From: Eremophila alpestris peregrina
Lineage: Eukaryota; Chordata; Aves; Passeriformes; Alaudidae
Reading direction: 5' to 3'
DNA length: 64,000 nt
NCBI GenBank assembly: GCA_009792885.1
Contig: WMCF01000055.1
Span: forward strand, 2,804,255-2,868,254
Positions 49,861-61,557 of this stretch are shown here, in pieces. The translations under genes and the position numbers were made by a program. The stretch's first letter is position 1. Every line of letters begins with the position of its first letter. The notes beneath the pieces were generated by a model. It made no database searches and was not told the origin of the DNA. It worked only from the letters and a program-made list of their open reading frames with translations.

Positions 49861-51051
49861 TTTGGTATTTCCTGTGAGTGATTTGTGTCTCTGTCCAGGT
49901 AACTCTTGTTCCTACTCATCCTCCTCCTGTTTTTATTCCTAACACTTCTAAGCCCCTTTGGCAGATTTGCAGATGTGCTTTTCCCCTATGGAGGACATTT
50001 AATAATAATAATATATTACCTCAGCTTTAAATCATGTACCACTGAGAGCTGGTCCAAAGACACATCATTTCAGTCAGAAGCAAGTTTGTACAGACTGAAA
50101 TGTACAGACTCTGGTACAGACAAGAAGAAATGTTGGATTTTTCATGTTCTGGTTTTTATTTATACATTTTAACCATAGTTATATGTGCAAACATACACAC
50201 TTCACACTGATGCAGTTAAACATTCCCTGATTCAATTTTTCATGTTTCTTAAAACACTGCTTTCATGCAAGCCCTACATACATGACCATACTTTTGAAGG
50301 AAATCTCTGTTTTCTTTAATAAAGCTGTCCAGGCAAATACAAGAGTAAAAAGCCATTTCATTCTGCAGAAAAAAATGGAGCCATACCATGTGTATGATCT
50401 TCAGCCTATGTACACTTTATACTTCTACTCAGTACTCTAAATTAGACATTTTTATATAAGCAAAAGGCAAATGTACCTTTGAAAGAAATATTAATGTTTT
50501 CAAAATAGGAGATCTGAATTGTCTTACCCAATGAAGAAAACACCAAATTCATAATAAATGTCAATATAGTGCAGACAATTGTTTTCATCCCACCCAGAGC
50601 CTTTTGTAGTCTTTGAAGCTGAATTGCAATTCCAAAAATCATATAGATACTTATTTTTTCTGAGACTAAAAATTGACTAGACTTGAAGTGCCTGCTTAGA
50701 CAGCTGAACATTGTGGAAAAAAATACAACATAGCAGTAAAACTAAAATATCTACATTAAGTTTAGCAGAGGCAATCACAAGAAAAATCAGGCAGCAAAAT
50801 GAGGGTTCATTTCAGAAACAAACTTGAGAAGAAAGAAAAATTAAGCTTGAAATACATGGCAATATATCACAAACTTGTATCTTTTACCCTGGATTTTTCA
50901 GCTGCTGAAGCTGGGGCATGAACAAGGGTTATCAACAAAACTCTGAAAGCTCCTGAAAGGTATGAAATCTCATTCTTCATCTAAACTAGTTCATTGATAA
51001 ATCCTAAGATTTTAGCTGAATGAATCGAAGCTGTGAGGAGACATTCTATCT
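49861..51051. other. Unique non-coding DNA, 1.2 kb
   Basis: Between two CR1 copies. A short (AAT)4 tract lies at about 50000-50013. The 88-89 codon frames (49906-50172 +, 50442-50711 -) are not recognised. Confidence 0.55.
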
Positions 51052-51320
51052 TCACAGAATAACAGAATTGTTAGGGTTGGAAGGCACTTCTGGAGATCAT
51101 CCAGTCCAACCCCCCTGTCAAGGCAGGGTCACCTAGAGCAGGTGACACAAGAAATCACCCAGGGGTGTTTGGAATGTCTCCAGGGAGGGAGAATCCATGC
51201 CTCCCCTGGGCAGCCTGTTCCAGAGCTCTGGCATCCTCAGTGCTCTCACACCTCATGTTGAGGTGGAACTTGTGTGTTGTTTTATGGCCATTACACCACG
51301 TGTACTCACCAGCTGTGCTT
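51052..51320 (-). mobile_element. CR1 LINE 3' copy, better preserved
   Basis: Minus-strand CR1 whose 3' end is the least decayed in the window. Plus-strand blocks: TCACAGAATAACAGAATTGT, TAGGGTTGGAAGGCACTTCT, GGAGATCATCCAGTCCAACC, a CCCCCTGTCAAGGCAGGGTC block, TTTGGAATGTCTCCAGGGAG, CTGGGCAGCCTGTTCCAGAG and CTCATGTTGAGGTGGAACTT. It then fades at about 51300-51320. The GTTGAGGTGGAACTT block indicates a CR1 subfamily other than the copies at 7.9 and 49.4 kb. Confidence 0.94.
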
Positions 51321-52318
51321 CCTTTTTGCCTCACACACAGAGGGAACTGGCTGTTGCTGCAGTCAGCACACACAGAAGCACAAAGTAGGTAATGATACTC
51401 GCACATGCTGTGTGTCATTATATGTTATATCATTCCCTTGAGATCCGGAAGAGGTGAAGGGGAGAGGCTGTTTCATGAAACCTGACCCATGGAAGACAGA
51501 GAACATGCTGGTTTTGTATAGGTGAGGAACACCCCCAACATAATTTTTTAAAGAATATTTGACTTTTAAAGGCTAGGCTTGGCCACTCTTATTTGAATTA
51601 TGCACAAGTTTAATGTCAAGTCTTCAAGGGCTGATCCTTTGCTTGAGGATGTTACCACAGCATGACTTACAGTGAATATTATTGCTAACACTAAGTTTGG
51701 GTTCAAAGCTCAGAAAAATTAGAACACAACGTTAATATTTTACTTATAAAACATTAGTAAGTGAAGGGAATTCCATCTGGTTAAATTTTCAAGAATCCTT
51801 AAGAAATGCTTTTCCTCATGATTTCCTGTTTGATTTACTCATCAGTCCTACTTACCTGATTAATTAGATCATAAAATAAAGAAGCAAACAACATTAAAAA
51901 AAAAACCAGAGGATTTACTGCTTAAACTTGAAGTATATCTGGGGAGTTAAGGTTACTTTGAAATTTTTGAAAACTATTCTACATATTTCTTATTTTCATA
52001 TCTCCTTTGTATAACAATATCTTTCTAGGAACAAGCCTTTCCTTCTAGGATTTTCTGTTATTATGTCATTCACATCCATTTTTCTTTCTTCCCACTCAAA
52101 TTTTTGAAAGTGGTTTTGGTCATTTTCTGTGAGGGATCAAATCAATGTTTCCCAATATTTTCTTTTCAGTTTCTTCAAGAAACTGTCATCTTGAGTGCTG
52201 AACAATTTTCTTCCTCTTAATTATGTCATGTATCTATTATCAACCATGACAGATAGGCAGAGATGGACATACATATATGTGGAACTTGAAGAGCTTCTCA
52301 ACTGGAAAGGCTTGTGAA

Positions 52319-52339
52319 AAAACAAACAAACAAACAAAC
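52319..52339 (+). repeat. (AAAC)n microsatellite
   Basis: About five AAAC units in an A-rich context. Confidence 0.85.
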
Positions 52340-52585
52340 CACTATCTATCAATATCTTCCTTCTTTAGCCAATCAATAAACTGTAAGAAATATGATAGAG
52401 TTGTCATTTTTTAAAATAAAATTCACCTAACCAAGCACGTACATTTGACCTATTAAGAAAAGGAACAACAAAATTGTTCATGAGCACTAAACTTTGTCAT
52501 TCTTTCTTCATTGAGTAATGAGTGGGCTATTTTTGTCATTTTGCAAATGACATTGAAATGGGAAGCTTGCCATTTTATTACAAGG

Positions 52586-52639
52586 GTTTTTTTTTTGGTT
52601 GGTTTTTTTGGGTTTTTGGTTTTTTGGTTTTTTTTTTTG
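52586..52639 (-). repeat. T/G-rich low-complexity tract
   Basis: Long T runs punctuated by GG or GGG. On the minus strand it is an A/C-rich tract like those at 44.9 and 46.2 kb. Homopolymer lengths here should not be trusted to the base. Confidence 0.85.
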
Positions 52640-55625
52640 CTTTGATTAGAAAACAGCAGCTCATTAGCTCCTCTTCCTGTATATGTTCCCATCATCACTC
52701 TGAAGAATGCCAGCACTTGAAAAAGGACAATTTTTTTCTTTCCTAACTCAAGTGCGTTTTTGCCTTTGGACTTTACACAAAATTAATTATAATTTTCCCT
52801 TCTAATCTCTAGTACATCATTAGGACTCTGAGACTCAGAATCTGTTTTCTCTAACAAATGGCTAAATGCCAAACACCAGTGGCATTTTAAAATGGAACTG
52901 AGTAAATGCAGCAAAATACATTCTCCTTCCCTGGCATTTACCCTCTGTTTTATGCTTGTGTTTCTGAGAATGTCCTCTAGAATGACTTTACTTCCATTAA
53001 CTTTTTCTCTGATTAAGAAAGAAGGAAGTATTTTAATAAGAGCAGAGATTTCACAAGGGGGCATATGGAAAAGCCCAAGAGTATGCATAGAGACACTCAT
53101 CCAACTGTTATGGTCAGCCAGTGATCACTTAGGATTCCCATCTCCAGTCTACTTTAACTAACACATCTGTTCTTTCACCCCTCAGAAATAATCCAATAGA
53201 AATGAGCTCTGGAACATTCCTTCAGGGCAGCTCAGTATTACAGAAGGTATTAAAAAAAAATAAAATGATGAAGTTGAGGGGTCCTTACAGGGCTCTGTCT
53301 GTAGATATTTCTCTTTCATGAGCCACCACCTCAACACTGCTGCTTTGTGAAAAGCTGCTGAACTACAGCATGAAGCTGTGATCCCTCCGCTATTCCTTAA
53401 ATCTTTTTGCTCTCTCCTTTTTGGTGATGGGAACCAAAGCAAGGAGGAAAAAATGGATTGAAAAGAGAGGAATTTAGCTCATAGGCCACAACCTTATTTG
53501 GATTTACAGCTAAGAATCTCTGCACACTGAAGGAGAGTGACATGATGGAAGGCTCTAGAACTTTGCAAAGCTTTTTCTTTCACCAAGGAGCAACTGCAAT
53601 TTTTGCAGTTGCATCAAATCAAAAGAAAAGCTTCAGAGCATTCAGAAGAGTCCTCCCCAAATGGTAAAACAGTAGCACATTTTAGCCAAGGACAGGGACT
53701 TAGAAGCTGACACAGCTAGTAGATTTGGATGAACACCTAATACGTATTGATCAGACAAACAGACAAGTGTGCACTGTGCACGACACTCAAAAAGCAATCA
53801 GGTTTAGAAGGGCCAAGGAATCTTTTAAGTAAATAATTACTTATAAAAGGAATAAGCTTTTTTTCATGACTGCATTCCCCCCAAAAGAATGCATAATCTG
53901 GCCAGATATTGATTTGTTAGCAATGCCAAGGGATAAAGTCTTTAACACTGTTACAGAATTTTTATACGACACCTGTTGACCCTCTGCGCTCTTTACTCTG
54001 GTTAATGGAATTAAAACACTGTGCAATTCAAATAAACTGGAGGAATCAGAAAAGGTTAAGGGGGTTTGCTGGTAGTAGTAAGGGTTTGTTTTTCATTTAT
54101 TTTATCCAAGAAATCAAAACTGACATACTCAGAAGGAAATATCTGGGATGCTGAATACACAAAAGAAAGAAAGCTTAAAGAACTAGTAAACAAGATCTGA
54201 GGAAGTCACATAAATAGCAACTTGTCAATGACAATTAAAACCTAATTATTCCTGATAGCAGTTCTTCCTCAAGGGTATAAAGAGCACGTAGCTTGCATTC
54301 TAAACATGAGTTCAAATACAACTTCATACATTCTGTAGGAATGAAGAAGGTGTAGATTGTTCAGACCACTGATGAAAAATGTGAACAGAGTGTAAAAATA
54401 ATACATAGAAGAGAGAAAGTGTAAATGAAACAAACAGTAGCCCAAGTGCTACCTTAAATTACACACTATGAAACCCTATTCAAGTCAGCATGAATATAAG
54501 CCAAAGAAAAATACTTTGCCATAGATATATGCTTCGATCTATTTTTGAGTATTAAAGACATTCAAAGTTTGCATAAGCACACAATGCACCATATATATAC
54601 AGATTTCCATTTAGAAATTTCCACCCAATTGGGAATAAAAACGGTTTATCAAAGTTACTGTGATAAACTAGAGAGCAGTTCTGAACACAACATTCTCCTC
54701 TTAGATCACACTGATAAATGTTTTCATTAACTTTAGTCTCAACAAGGTTAATTTAAACAATACCCAACAGCACCAAGATCTGTCTTATTAAAAGGACAGC
54801 AATAACCTAAAATAATGCTGTATTCATTAGAAAACTATGTTTGTTTTGTTGGTTTGCTTTTAATTAGGAGAAACAGTTTTATATTTGTAATGTTTTAATG
54901 CCCAGACAATTGTATTAAAGCTGCTAGGTGCTATTTGCCTTTCATCTTCACCCTTTTCCTTTATTGTCTCCAACATACTGGAATTCCTGCTTGCTCTGTT
55001 GCTCCTGACCACTGTCAGACATAAAATACAAAACTTAATTTATATTTTTGAACAGCATGATTAAAATAAAGTGTCTAAAAATGCAGAGTAGAAAAAGAAG
55101 CATGCAATATTTGATTACTATCTACTTTACAGTATGACCTCATCAAATCCCACTTCAGTTTTTGGGACTATATTCAACACCAAATGACCATGCCAATGTT
55201 TCTATTGTCTAGACTTCTTTTAAGAAACATCTAAGTTTTATTCTTTTATTTTTACAACACATTATATTCAGCTCACTGACACAGAGGAGATTCATTTAAT
55301 ATTTCAACAAACTGATAGGATCCAGGTCCATAGATCATGAGGAACTACACATTTCAAATCCAAAAGCTGAAGTTCTTAAAATTATTATTGATCAAATAAT
55401 TTGGATGAAAAGCTGTATCACATGCTTTTAGCCTTCCCAGAGTTTTTAATGGCAAACTGTCAAGGCTTCTAGAAACTACTTCTTGACATACTTACAGGAA
55501 TCCTGTTTTAGGCATTTAGCTTGCAAACCAAGCTCCCCAAGGAAGCACAGAGGGGCTCCTCTCCCATGCACAATGCTTCAGATGCTTAATCCAACCAGAA
55601 TTTACAGCAGATAAACAACACCTAC

Positions 55626-56250
55626 TGTGCTTTCAAAGGGGAAGGCTGCTCCTCCACCTAGCAAAAAAAGGCCCTCTTTACCTCTGAAAAAGGCTTCAAA
55701 AGACAACTTATTCTGGCACAATCAGCCAGAGAAATCTCAGCCAGCTCAATCTCTGGCTTTGGCACCAAGAGTGGCCACTCCCAATTTGGCCACAATTTGG
55801 GTAGCGGTGAAAGTGAGAGCTGCTTTCTATTGCTCTATGGTTCCTGGTGTTGCTCTGTCGAGGATTCGAAGTAAAAGACTTAGGAAAGGCTCCTTTCTGT
55901 CCTGTTCTCAGAGATCCTTTATTTACCCCAAGCTTGGGGGGCCAGAAAAAGAGGGAGTTCAGAGTACAGCCTTTTAAACTTGGGGGAAAGGGGAACCTGG
56001 CCCACAGGTGATTGGCCCCCCAGGCGGATTGGCAGGGGTCTCTTGTATGGCAGAGGCCAGGGTCAAGGAGAGATGGACAAGGGACCGAGGTTTCTGGAAC
56101 ATGGGAGAGTTGAGGTGAGGCTGGACCCTGAGGGAGGGAGGAGAAAACTCAGGTGGAACTGGACAGGGTAAGAAAGAAGCGGGAAGGGGGAACAGGGATG
56201 GTCCATGAGGAAAATAACTTTAAACAAGTTAGCAAACCTACAATACCACA
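55626..56250 (-). mobile_element. Solo LTR of an ERV (minus strand)
   Basis: A GC-rich 625-bp block bounded by TGTG (55626) and CACA (56250). Read on the minus strand it has LTR architecture: a long GC- and pyrimidine-rich U3, a GTTTAAAAGGC TATA-like box at about 55970-55980, an AATAAA signal at 55918-55923 and a long U5 of about 290 bp. No gag, pol or env lies beside it, so it is a solo LTR. A target-site duplication was not resolved, so the ends are approximate. Its base composition contrasts sharply with its AT-rich flanks. The 116-codon plus-strand frame inside it (55627-55977) is antisense LTR, not a gene. Confidence 0.7.
55918..55923 (-). promoter_or_regulatory. LTR polyadenylation signal AATAAA
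   Basis: TTTATT on the plus strand is AATAAA on the minus strand, about 50 bp downstream of the TATA-like box of the LTR. This implies a short R region. Confidence 0.6.
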
Positions 56251-56262
56251 TTCTTCCTTCAT

Positions 56263-56738
56263 TATAACTGGTTTGGTGTGGGGTAGAATTAATTTTCTTC
56301 ACAGTGGCTGGCATACTAGGGCTGTGTTTTGTATTTTTGTCTTTGAGCTGGAAACAGTGTTGGCAACACAAGGATGTTTTTCTTACTGCTGAGCAGAGCT
56401 TACACACTGCCAAGGCCTTTTCTGGTCATCACACAATCCTCACAAGTGGGCTGGGGGTGCACAAGAAGCTGGGAGAGGACACAACTTGGACAATTGATCC
56501 CAGCTGTGAGTCCTGCTTTTTTGGAGATGGCTGAACATCTGTCTGTCCATGGGAAGCACTGGATTAATCGCTTGTTTTGCTTTGCCTGCAGACATTGGCT
56601 TTACCTGTTAACTGTCTTTTATCTCAACCTCTGTGTTTTCTCACTTTTGTCCTGTGATTCTCTTCCTCCATCTCACTGAGACAGAGTGAGCACCTGTCTG
56701 TGTAGGGCTGAGGTGCTGGCTGGGGTTAAACCATGGCA
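56263..56738 (+). mobile_element. Solo LTR, avian ERVL family
   Basis: Matches a widespread avian ERVL-type LTR in block order: GGGGTAGAATTAATTTTCTT, the CAGTGGCTGGCATACTAGGG block, AACACAAGGATGTTTTTCTT, CTGCTGAGCAGAGCTTACAC, GGGTGCACAAGAAGCTGGGA, a TTAACTGTCTTTATCTCAACC-like block, TTTTCTCACTTTTGTCCTGT and the end GGGGTTAAACCATGGCA. Compared with the family pattern, the central AT-rich (TTATTA)n segment is deleted. The orientation is that in which this family is usually read and is less certain than the identity. Only 12 bp separates it from the opposite-strand LTR at 55626-56250. No internal ERVL coding sequence is present. Confidence 0.85.
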
Positions 56739-57041
56739 GTTGTCACTCTTCTTGATGATTTTCTGATCCCCTTCTAGGCCCTAGTGCAACCTGGCCTGAA
56801 ACCTATTTAGCTGAAGGCACAGGGTATCAATACAGAAGTCTGTTCTGCATTTCTCTCAGTATAGTAGGAAGTACGCTGCCCTACAGTTCTTATAAATGTC
56901 TCAAAAAGATACAGGATAGGTTACAAGAACATCAGTTAAAGAATTAGACCACTGCAAGTAAAACTGAGTGCTTGTGTAACTGACACTATTGATGTCTTAA
57001 GTTTCAGCTATTTTGTTTTTCAAATTCTGTGCTGCCTCAGG
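56739..57041. other. Spacer between two LTRs
   Basis: About 300 bp of unique sequence. Nothing recognised. Confidence 0.5.
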
Positions 57042-57443
57042 TGTAGCTCTGAGCCTCATATTAAGGGCTAGTGAGCTCTCTTCACAGAGTAGGTAGACAA
57101 AACAAATCCTTTCCCTGCTGAAGACCAAAGACAACTTTCAGGCCCAAAAGCACAAACAAGGGTGGACTGAAGGGAGAAACAAGAAGGATGAGACCTCACA
57201 GCCTGAAGCTGTAATTGGACAATTAAACAATTAAACATCCATATGCAAACGGACCAAAACTTATAAAAGTGTAAGACCTCGTGACCAGGGGTCCACTGAG
57301 TTAACATTCTGAGTCCACTTTGGGTGGAGCCCTGGTCAGGCTCTTATCCTGCCCAAGATGTACCTAGAGCCTTTCAGTAAACATCTACTTTATTCTCTAG
57401 CTCTGTCCAGTCTCTGTTTCAGATCAGCCTTCCCAAGGCATCA
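57042..57443 (+). mobile_element. Probable solo LTR of an ERV (ERVK/ERV1-like)
   Basis: Has LTR-like order on the plus strand: TG start, a TATAAAA box (57262-57268), a GGTGGAGCCCTGGTCAGGCT block, GTACCTAGAGCCTTTCAG, an AGTAAACATCTACTTTATTC variant poly-A region at about 57378-57397, and a short U5 ending near CCCAAGGCATCA. A similar CCTGCCCAAGATGTACCT to ACTTTATTC order occurs in avian ERV LTRs. The tandem ACAATTAA pair near 57218-57232 is internal. No target-site duplication was found, so both ends are uncertain by tens of bases. Confidence 0.55.
57262..57268 (+). promoter_or_regulatory. LTR TATA box
   Basis: TATAAAA about 115 bp upstream of the variant poly-A region of the LTR. This is a plausible core promoter relic. 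Confidence 0.4.
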
Positions 57444-59674
57444 CTATCATGTTTCACAACTAACCATCACAATTAATGCATCAGTCCTGGAATCAGTTTT
57501 TCCCATCATTACATGATAAACATTGCAACCATCTCTTTGCTCTCCTGAATTGTTTATAATTTGTTTCGGTTGAAGAACCAAGCCTATGACTTATTCACAT
57601 GTACATGTCTTCCCAAAAAGTAGAAGTGTTTGGCAGCAGAATGGAACTGGCTGAGGGGTTGCATTGTTAATTTTCATCTCACTCACATTCAAGACAACTT
57701 TCATTAGGCTTCAAATACCAACACTATTTTAAAAATAGAACTTACTTGTTTAAGAGGCCAGAGTTTAAGCCGTACTGAGTCACACAATAGTAGATCACAG
57801 CTTCAGATGGAGATTTTGAAGCTATTCTCAAGTGCAATTTGACAGACACCAAAAAGTTCACAAGCCAGCAGGAAATACCCTTTAGATCTCTCATATGTAT
57901 TGTGATAGTAACTGGGCTTGGGTCAGCAGGTTGGGGATGCTGTTTAATGCTGTCATTTATGGCCTCTTTTGAAAGTGGACACTTGTGACTTAATGAAATT
58001 TTTGATGGTCTCTGAATACTCATTTACATGAGAGAACAGAAGAGACTATGGCATTCCAACCCAGCCCCATTTTTATCCTTAGCTGGGCAAAACACATTTA
58101 CTTATAAGTAAGTTTTGATGAAAATCAGATGTGAGACTAGGTAAAAACAGAAAAACAAATGAGCGAATTGCATGCACATTCTCAGACATCACAACATGGT
58201 ATTTTCCTTTAACATTCCAGTTGTTTAAATGCCTGGAAAAGTGCTCCTTACTCCAGGCTGCTGCATGTACCAAGTGTTAAACATTCTCTCATTTTGCTAT
58301 ACACAGGCACAGCAGGCTCCTCCATTTCTACCATGTAAACTCCTTTATGCCTAAAGAAGCAATACTAAATGTCAGGCTTCCTTACAGAGCCTGCTCCAGA
58401 CAATCTGGCAGCCTCCTGTAGGAAAATCTCCATACTGCAAAAAAAATCAACTTGCAAAAAATCTATTTTATCCTTCACAAACCTGTGTTATCCCTCTGGA
58501 TAGAAAGGAACCTCTTTCTTATATTGTCATCTATTTTTCTGCCCCACCCCCACTTCCTCCAAAGCAGAGAACTTCCACTATTATAAAATGTAGTATCATA
58601 GATCCTTACACAAAGTTCTATAGTATTCTGTGTGGATCTTCAGAAAATACATTTTAATCAAGCAAAGACAAAGATGAGCAGAGGAATAATATGATCAACA
58701 GTATAATAATAGAAGGAATAATGTAATCACTGGTGAAGTAAGGAATTCCTTTAAATTTTTCATTTCATGAAAGTATTCTCCATGATTTTTTTTAAATAGA
58801 TGAGAAACATATTTTAGATTTGCCACTGACAAAGAGACCAAATTGGCTTGCCTTCTACATTAAGGATTTAATGCTGGCATTACTGTCTAGATTATTACTA
58901 AAGTCTGTACTATGATAGAAAATATATTCCTATCTATCAATATAATGTACACAAACATCTCATCTTGCTAGTACATGACTAATTAAGCAGAAATACATGA
59001 ATTCAATATATTATGTAATTAGCTGTGAAAGTCTCTAGTTATGATCAATAAGCAATTTGAGTAATGATTAATCTGTGCATTGAAATACAGTAAGAACAGA
59101 GATGACTTCAAGACCCTTTTCTACGTATATTCTACTGGGAAAAGCCAGAGAGGTTCTTCCTTTCAGTAATGTTATTTTCAGGCTTCGACTACTTAATATG
59201 CTTATTAAAAAACACAATGACTGATAATACAATAATGACTAGAAAGAAGCCAAGGTTAAAAATCTATAGATCTTCCTTCCCCATTCCCCTCCTCTTTCCT
59301 TCCTGTTGTGTAATAAGTTACTATTTCTTTTTACTAATTAAAAAAAGCATCCACACAACACGAGTCTTCTTTCCTTTAGTACATGAGGCTTTTTCTTAGG
59401 AAAGAGGAAGAAAATGAAAGGTTGTTACAACTTCAGTTGTTACTGATTCTAAAAATACATCCACAAAAAATTAGGAAAAAGCTTTAAAAATCCAAACTAA
59501 AATAAATGAAACAGCTCCAGACAGCGAAAATCAAAGTTATGTGTCTTTCTGTATGCAATAGTGAGTCAGCTGGCAAGTTCAAGTACTAGATCAAGATGCT
59601 ATAGGTGTAATTTTTTTTTAAATAATGACTTTTTTTAAAGTTCATTTAATTAAGTGCATAACCCACAAAATGTT
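57444..59674. other. Unique non-coding DNA, 2.2 kb
   Basis: AT-rich unique sequence. The 93-codon frame at 57742-58023 (-) is not recognised. Confidence 0.55.
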
Positions 59675-59732
59675 CTGCAATCTTTGTCTAATTCCTAGCT
59701 ATTCAGACATGCTTACTTCCCCTGCCTACTCC
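59675..59732 (+). repeat. 58-bp direct duplication, left copy
   Basis: Begins CTGCAATCTTTGTC and ends CCTGCCTACTCC. Identical to 59771-59828. The two copies are separated only by the synthetic junction at 59733-59770. Perfect identity beside an adapter indicates an assembly duplication rather than a genomic tandem repeat. Confidence 0.95.
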
Positions 59733-59770
59733 CTGTCTCTTATACACATCTAGATGTGTATAAGAGACAG
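59733..59770. other. Nextera mate-pair junction adapter (synthetic contaminant)
   Basis: The 19-mer CTGTCTCTTATACACATCT is followed directly by its exact reverse complement AGATGTGTATAAGAGACAG, 38 bp with no mismatch. This is the Tn5 transposase mosaic end used in Nextera chemistry, and the head-to-head dimer is the junction made when tagmented mate-pair fragments are circularised. No transposase or transposon body is attached, so it is not a natural Tn5 insertion. It should be masked as vector/adapter. Confidence 0.98.
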
Positions 59771-59828
59771 CTGCAATCTTTGTCTAATTCCTAGCTATTC
59801 AGACATGCTTACTTCCCCTGCCTACTCC
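59771..59828 (+). repeat. 58-bp direct duplication, right copy
   Basis: Exact copy of 59675-59732. After it the sequence continues into CTTCCCCTCC, presumably the true genomic continuation. Removing the adapter and one copy (96 bp) gives a seamless unique sequence. Confidence 0.95.
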
Positions 59829-61557
59829 CTTCCCCTCCATCCCATTATAACTGCACGGCTTCCTTATGTCATTGAGTTCTTATTCAAACTCTTGTAAACA
59901 AGAAACTCCTGTTCTTTTGAGAAAGTAAAGGATTTGGCTGATAGCAGTCAGTCCTGGAATCCTTCTGTGCTAGACAGGTGAAAAAAATATTACATCAGGT
60001 TAATTTAAATTAAACTAAAAATAGTGCTTAATTTTTTTTAGAAATCTTTGTCCTTTGGGATTATGAAGTTGGCATAATCATGTTTAGTGTAAACCAATTA
60101 ATTTAGACAAGATTTTGAGCCACAAAGGAAATATATAATCAATGGTGTACTAATACAATCTGAAACAAGGTAAATACATCTTTTTCTGATCACTGATGTC
60201 AAGATCATTCAGGCAAATTCAAATTATACGCAATAAATTATCTAGGTGAATCTGGTCTTCAGATAATATATTTGAAAGAATCAAGCTGATGAAGTCCTAG
60301 ACACTATTGAAGTCAACAAAAGCAGCATCCCTTTCACAGTGATATATTTGGAGACTTATATTCAGACACTTATTGATTAACTCTCTGACTGAGAACACTT
60401 GTGGCTCATTTTTCTACATGGATAAATAAATTATGGATGCAGATCACTGCATACATGTAAGTGCCACACACAAAAGATGTGCTCAGGCTGTCAAGAAGGA
60501 AACATACCTGAACATTTTACATTTTATAACCATAATACAGAAGAGGTTTATTAAGAGTAAAATATTAATAGCCTAATAGTACAGAATTATTCCCTTTAGA
60601 ATTGTATGTTTTGGAACATGTTACAGAACCCAGTTACAAAAGTGTTAAATGATAGGAGCATCATCATCATTTCCCTCTGGGAGATTATTCCTCATATTTA
60701 ACTGACAGGAATTCCTTTTACCCTCACATTAAAGATATTTTCCCTCCTCTTTTGAAGTACACCAAGGTTTTAGTGTCTGAGTCTTGAAAAAAAAAAAAAA
60801 ACATTTTCCATCTGTGATTTTATACACTTTCAAGAGTTAAAACCTCTTTCTGTATCTCTCCTTTATTGCATCTTGATCCTATTGTGCAAATTTAATACCA
60901 GACCTCTTGTGAATGTCACAATGGTAACTTCATTTTAGTTAGGACATCACTGTGCTTTAAATGATCCAGGCACCAAAAGCTGTTTTACCTCTTCATTCCT
61001 TCAGAGCTTAGAGTGAAAAATACCCAAAAAAGAAAAAAAATTCTACATTTGAATATTACTAGTTCTGCACTGCTTTTTGATGTTGTTGTTGTTATTTAAG
61101 AGAATGAGGAAGGATGTTTGGTTTTTATTGAGTAAATCAAGTATTTTTCTGTAACGTTTCTGTCATCTATAATTACTTCCATAACTCTGAAACAGAAGCA
61201 AATGGCTTCTTTCTTTGGATATACTTACCAAAGCTGTTTTGGTTTTTTATTATAATAGCTAATTGCACCTCAAGTTTTCACTTATTTTTCAGTTTCCTTT
61301 TTGAATTTTAACTCCTAGTTTCTATGTTTTTCTGTTGCACTGCTCACTGGGGTATTTGAAGCAAAATGTGAAATGTGGAACAGTTTGGCCTCTAATTCTC
61401 TATATATTGTTGCTTAACTATAAGGGGGTTTGACTTTCTTGCATCTGCCTCATCCACATAGGGATGCTGCAGAGGATAAAAAAGCCAGTTAAAAATGAAA
61501 CAACCCAAACCAACCAAATTCTGCTTTGTGTGGGAAAAGTTAATGTTTTGTAAACTG
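59829..61557. other. Unique non-coding DNA, 1.7 kb
   Basis: AT-rich. An A15 run lies near 60787 and a (GTT)4 tract near 61081-61094. No gene or dispersed repeat recognised. Confidence 0.55.
61553..61557 (+). repeat. 5-bp target-site duplication (AACTG), left
   Basis: AACTG immediately before the TGTCA start of the LTR, repeated at 62090-62094 directly after its ACA end. Confidence 0.75.

Larger units (their letters stand above)
51321..55625. other. Unique non-coding DNA, 4.3 kb
   Basis: No gene recognised. Contains (AAAC)4-5 at about 52319-52339 and a T/G-rich tract at 52586-52639. Frames are 105 codons or less (52783-53100, -) and unremarkable. Confidence 0.55.

Noticed and set aside
51441..51457. 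Possible Illumina TruSeq adapter (GAGATCCGGAAGAGG)
   Set aside because: Resembles AGATCGGAAGAGC but differs at several bases and is too short; a chance resemblance.
55858..55875. tRNA T-loop-like GGATTCGAAGT
   Set aside because: Isolated similarity inside the LTR; no acceptor stem, anticodon arm or A box around it.
55627..55977. 116-codon frame with a proline/lysine-rich start
   Set aside because: Lies wholly inside the antisense strand of the solo LTR.
59733..59770. A natural Tn5-like transposon or novel palindromic element
   Set aside because: Exactly two mosaic ends fused with no transposon body, identical to a commercial library junction, and beside an artefactual duplication.
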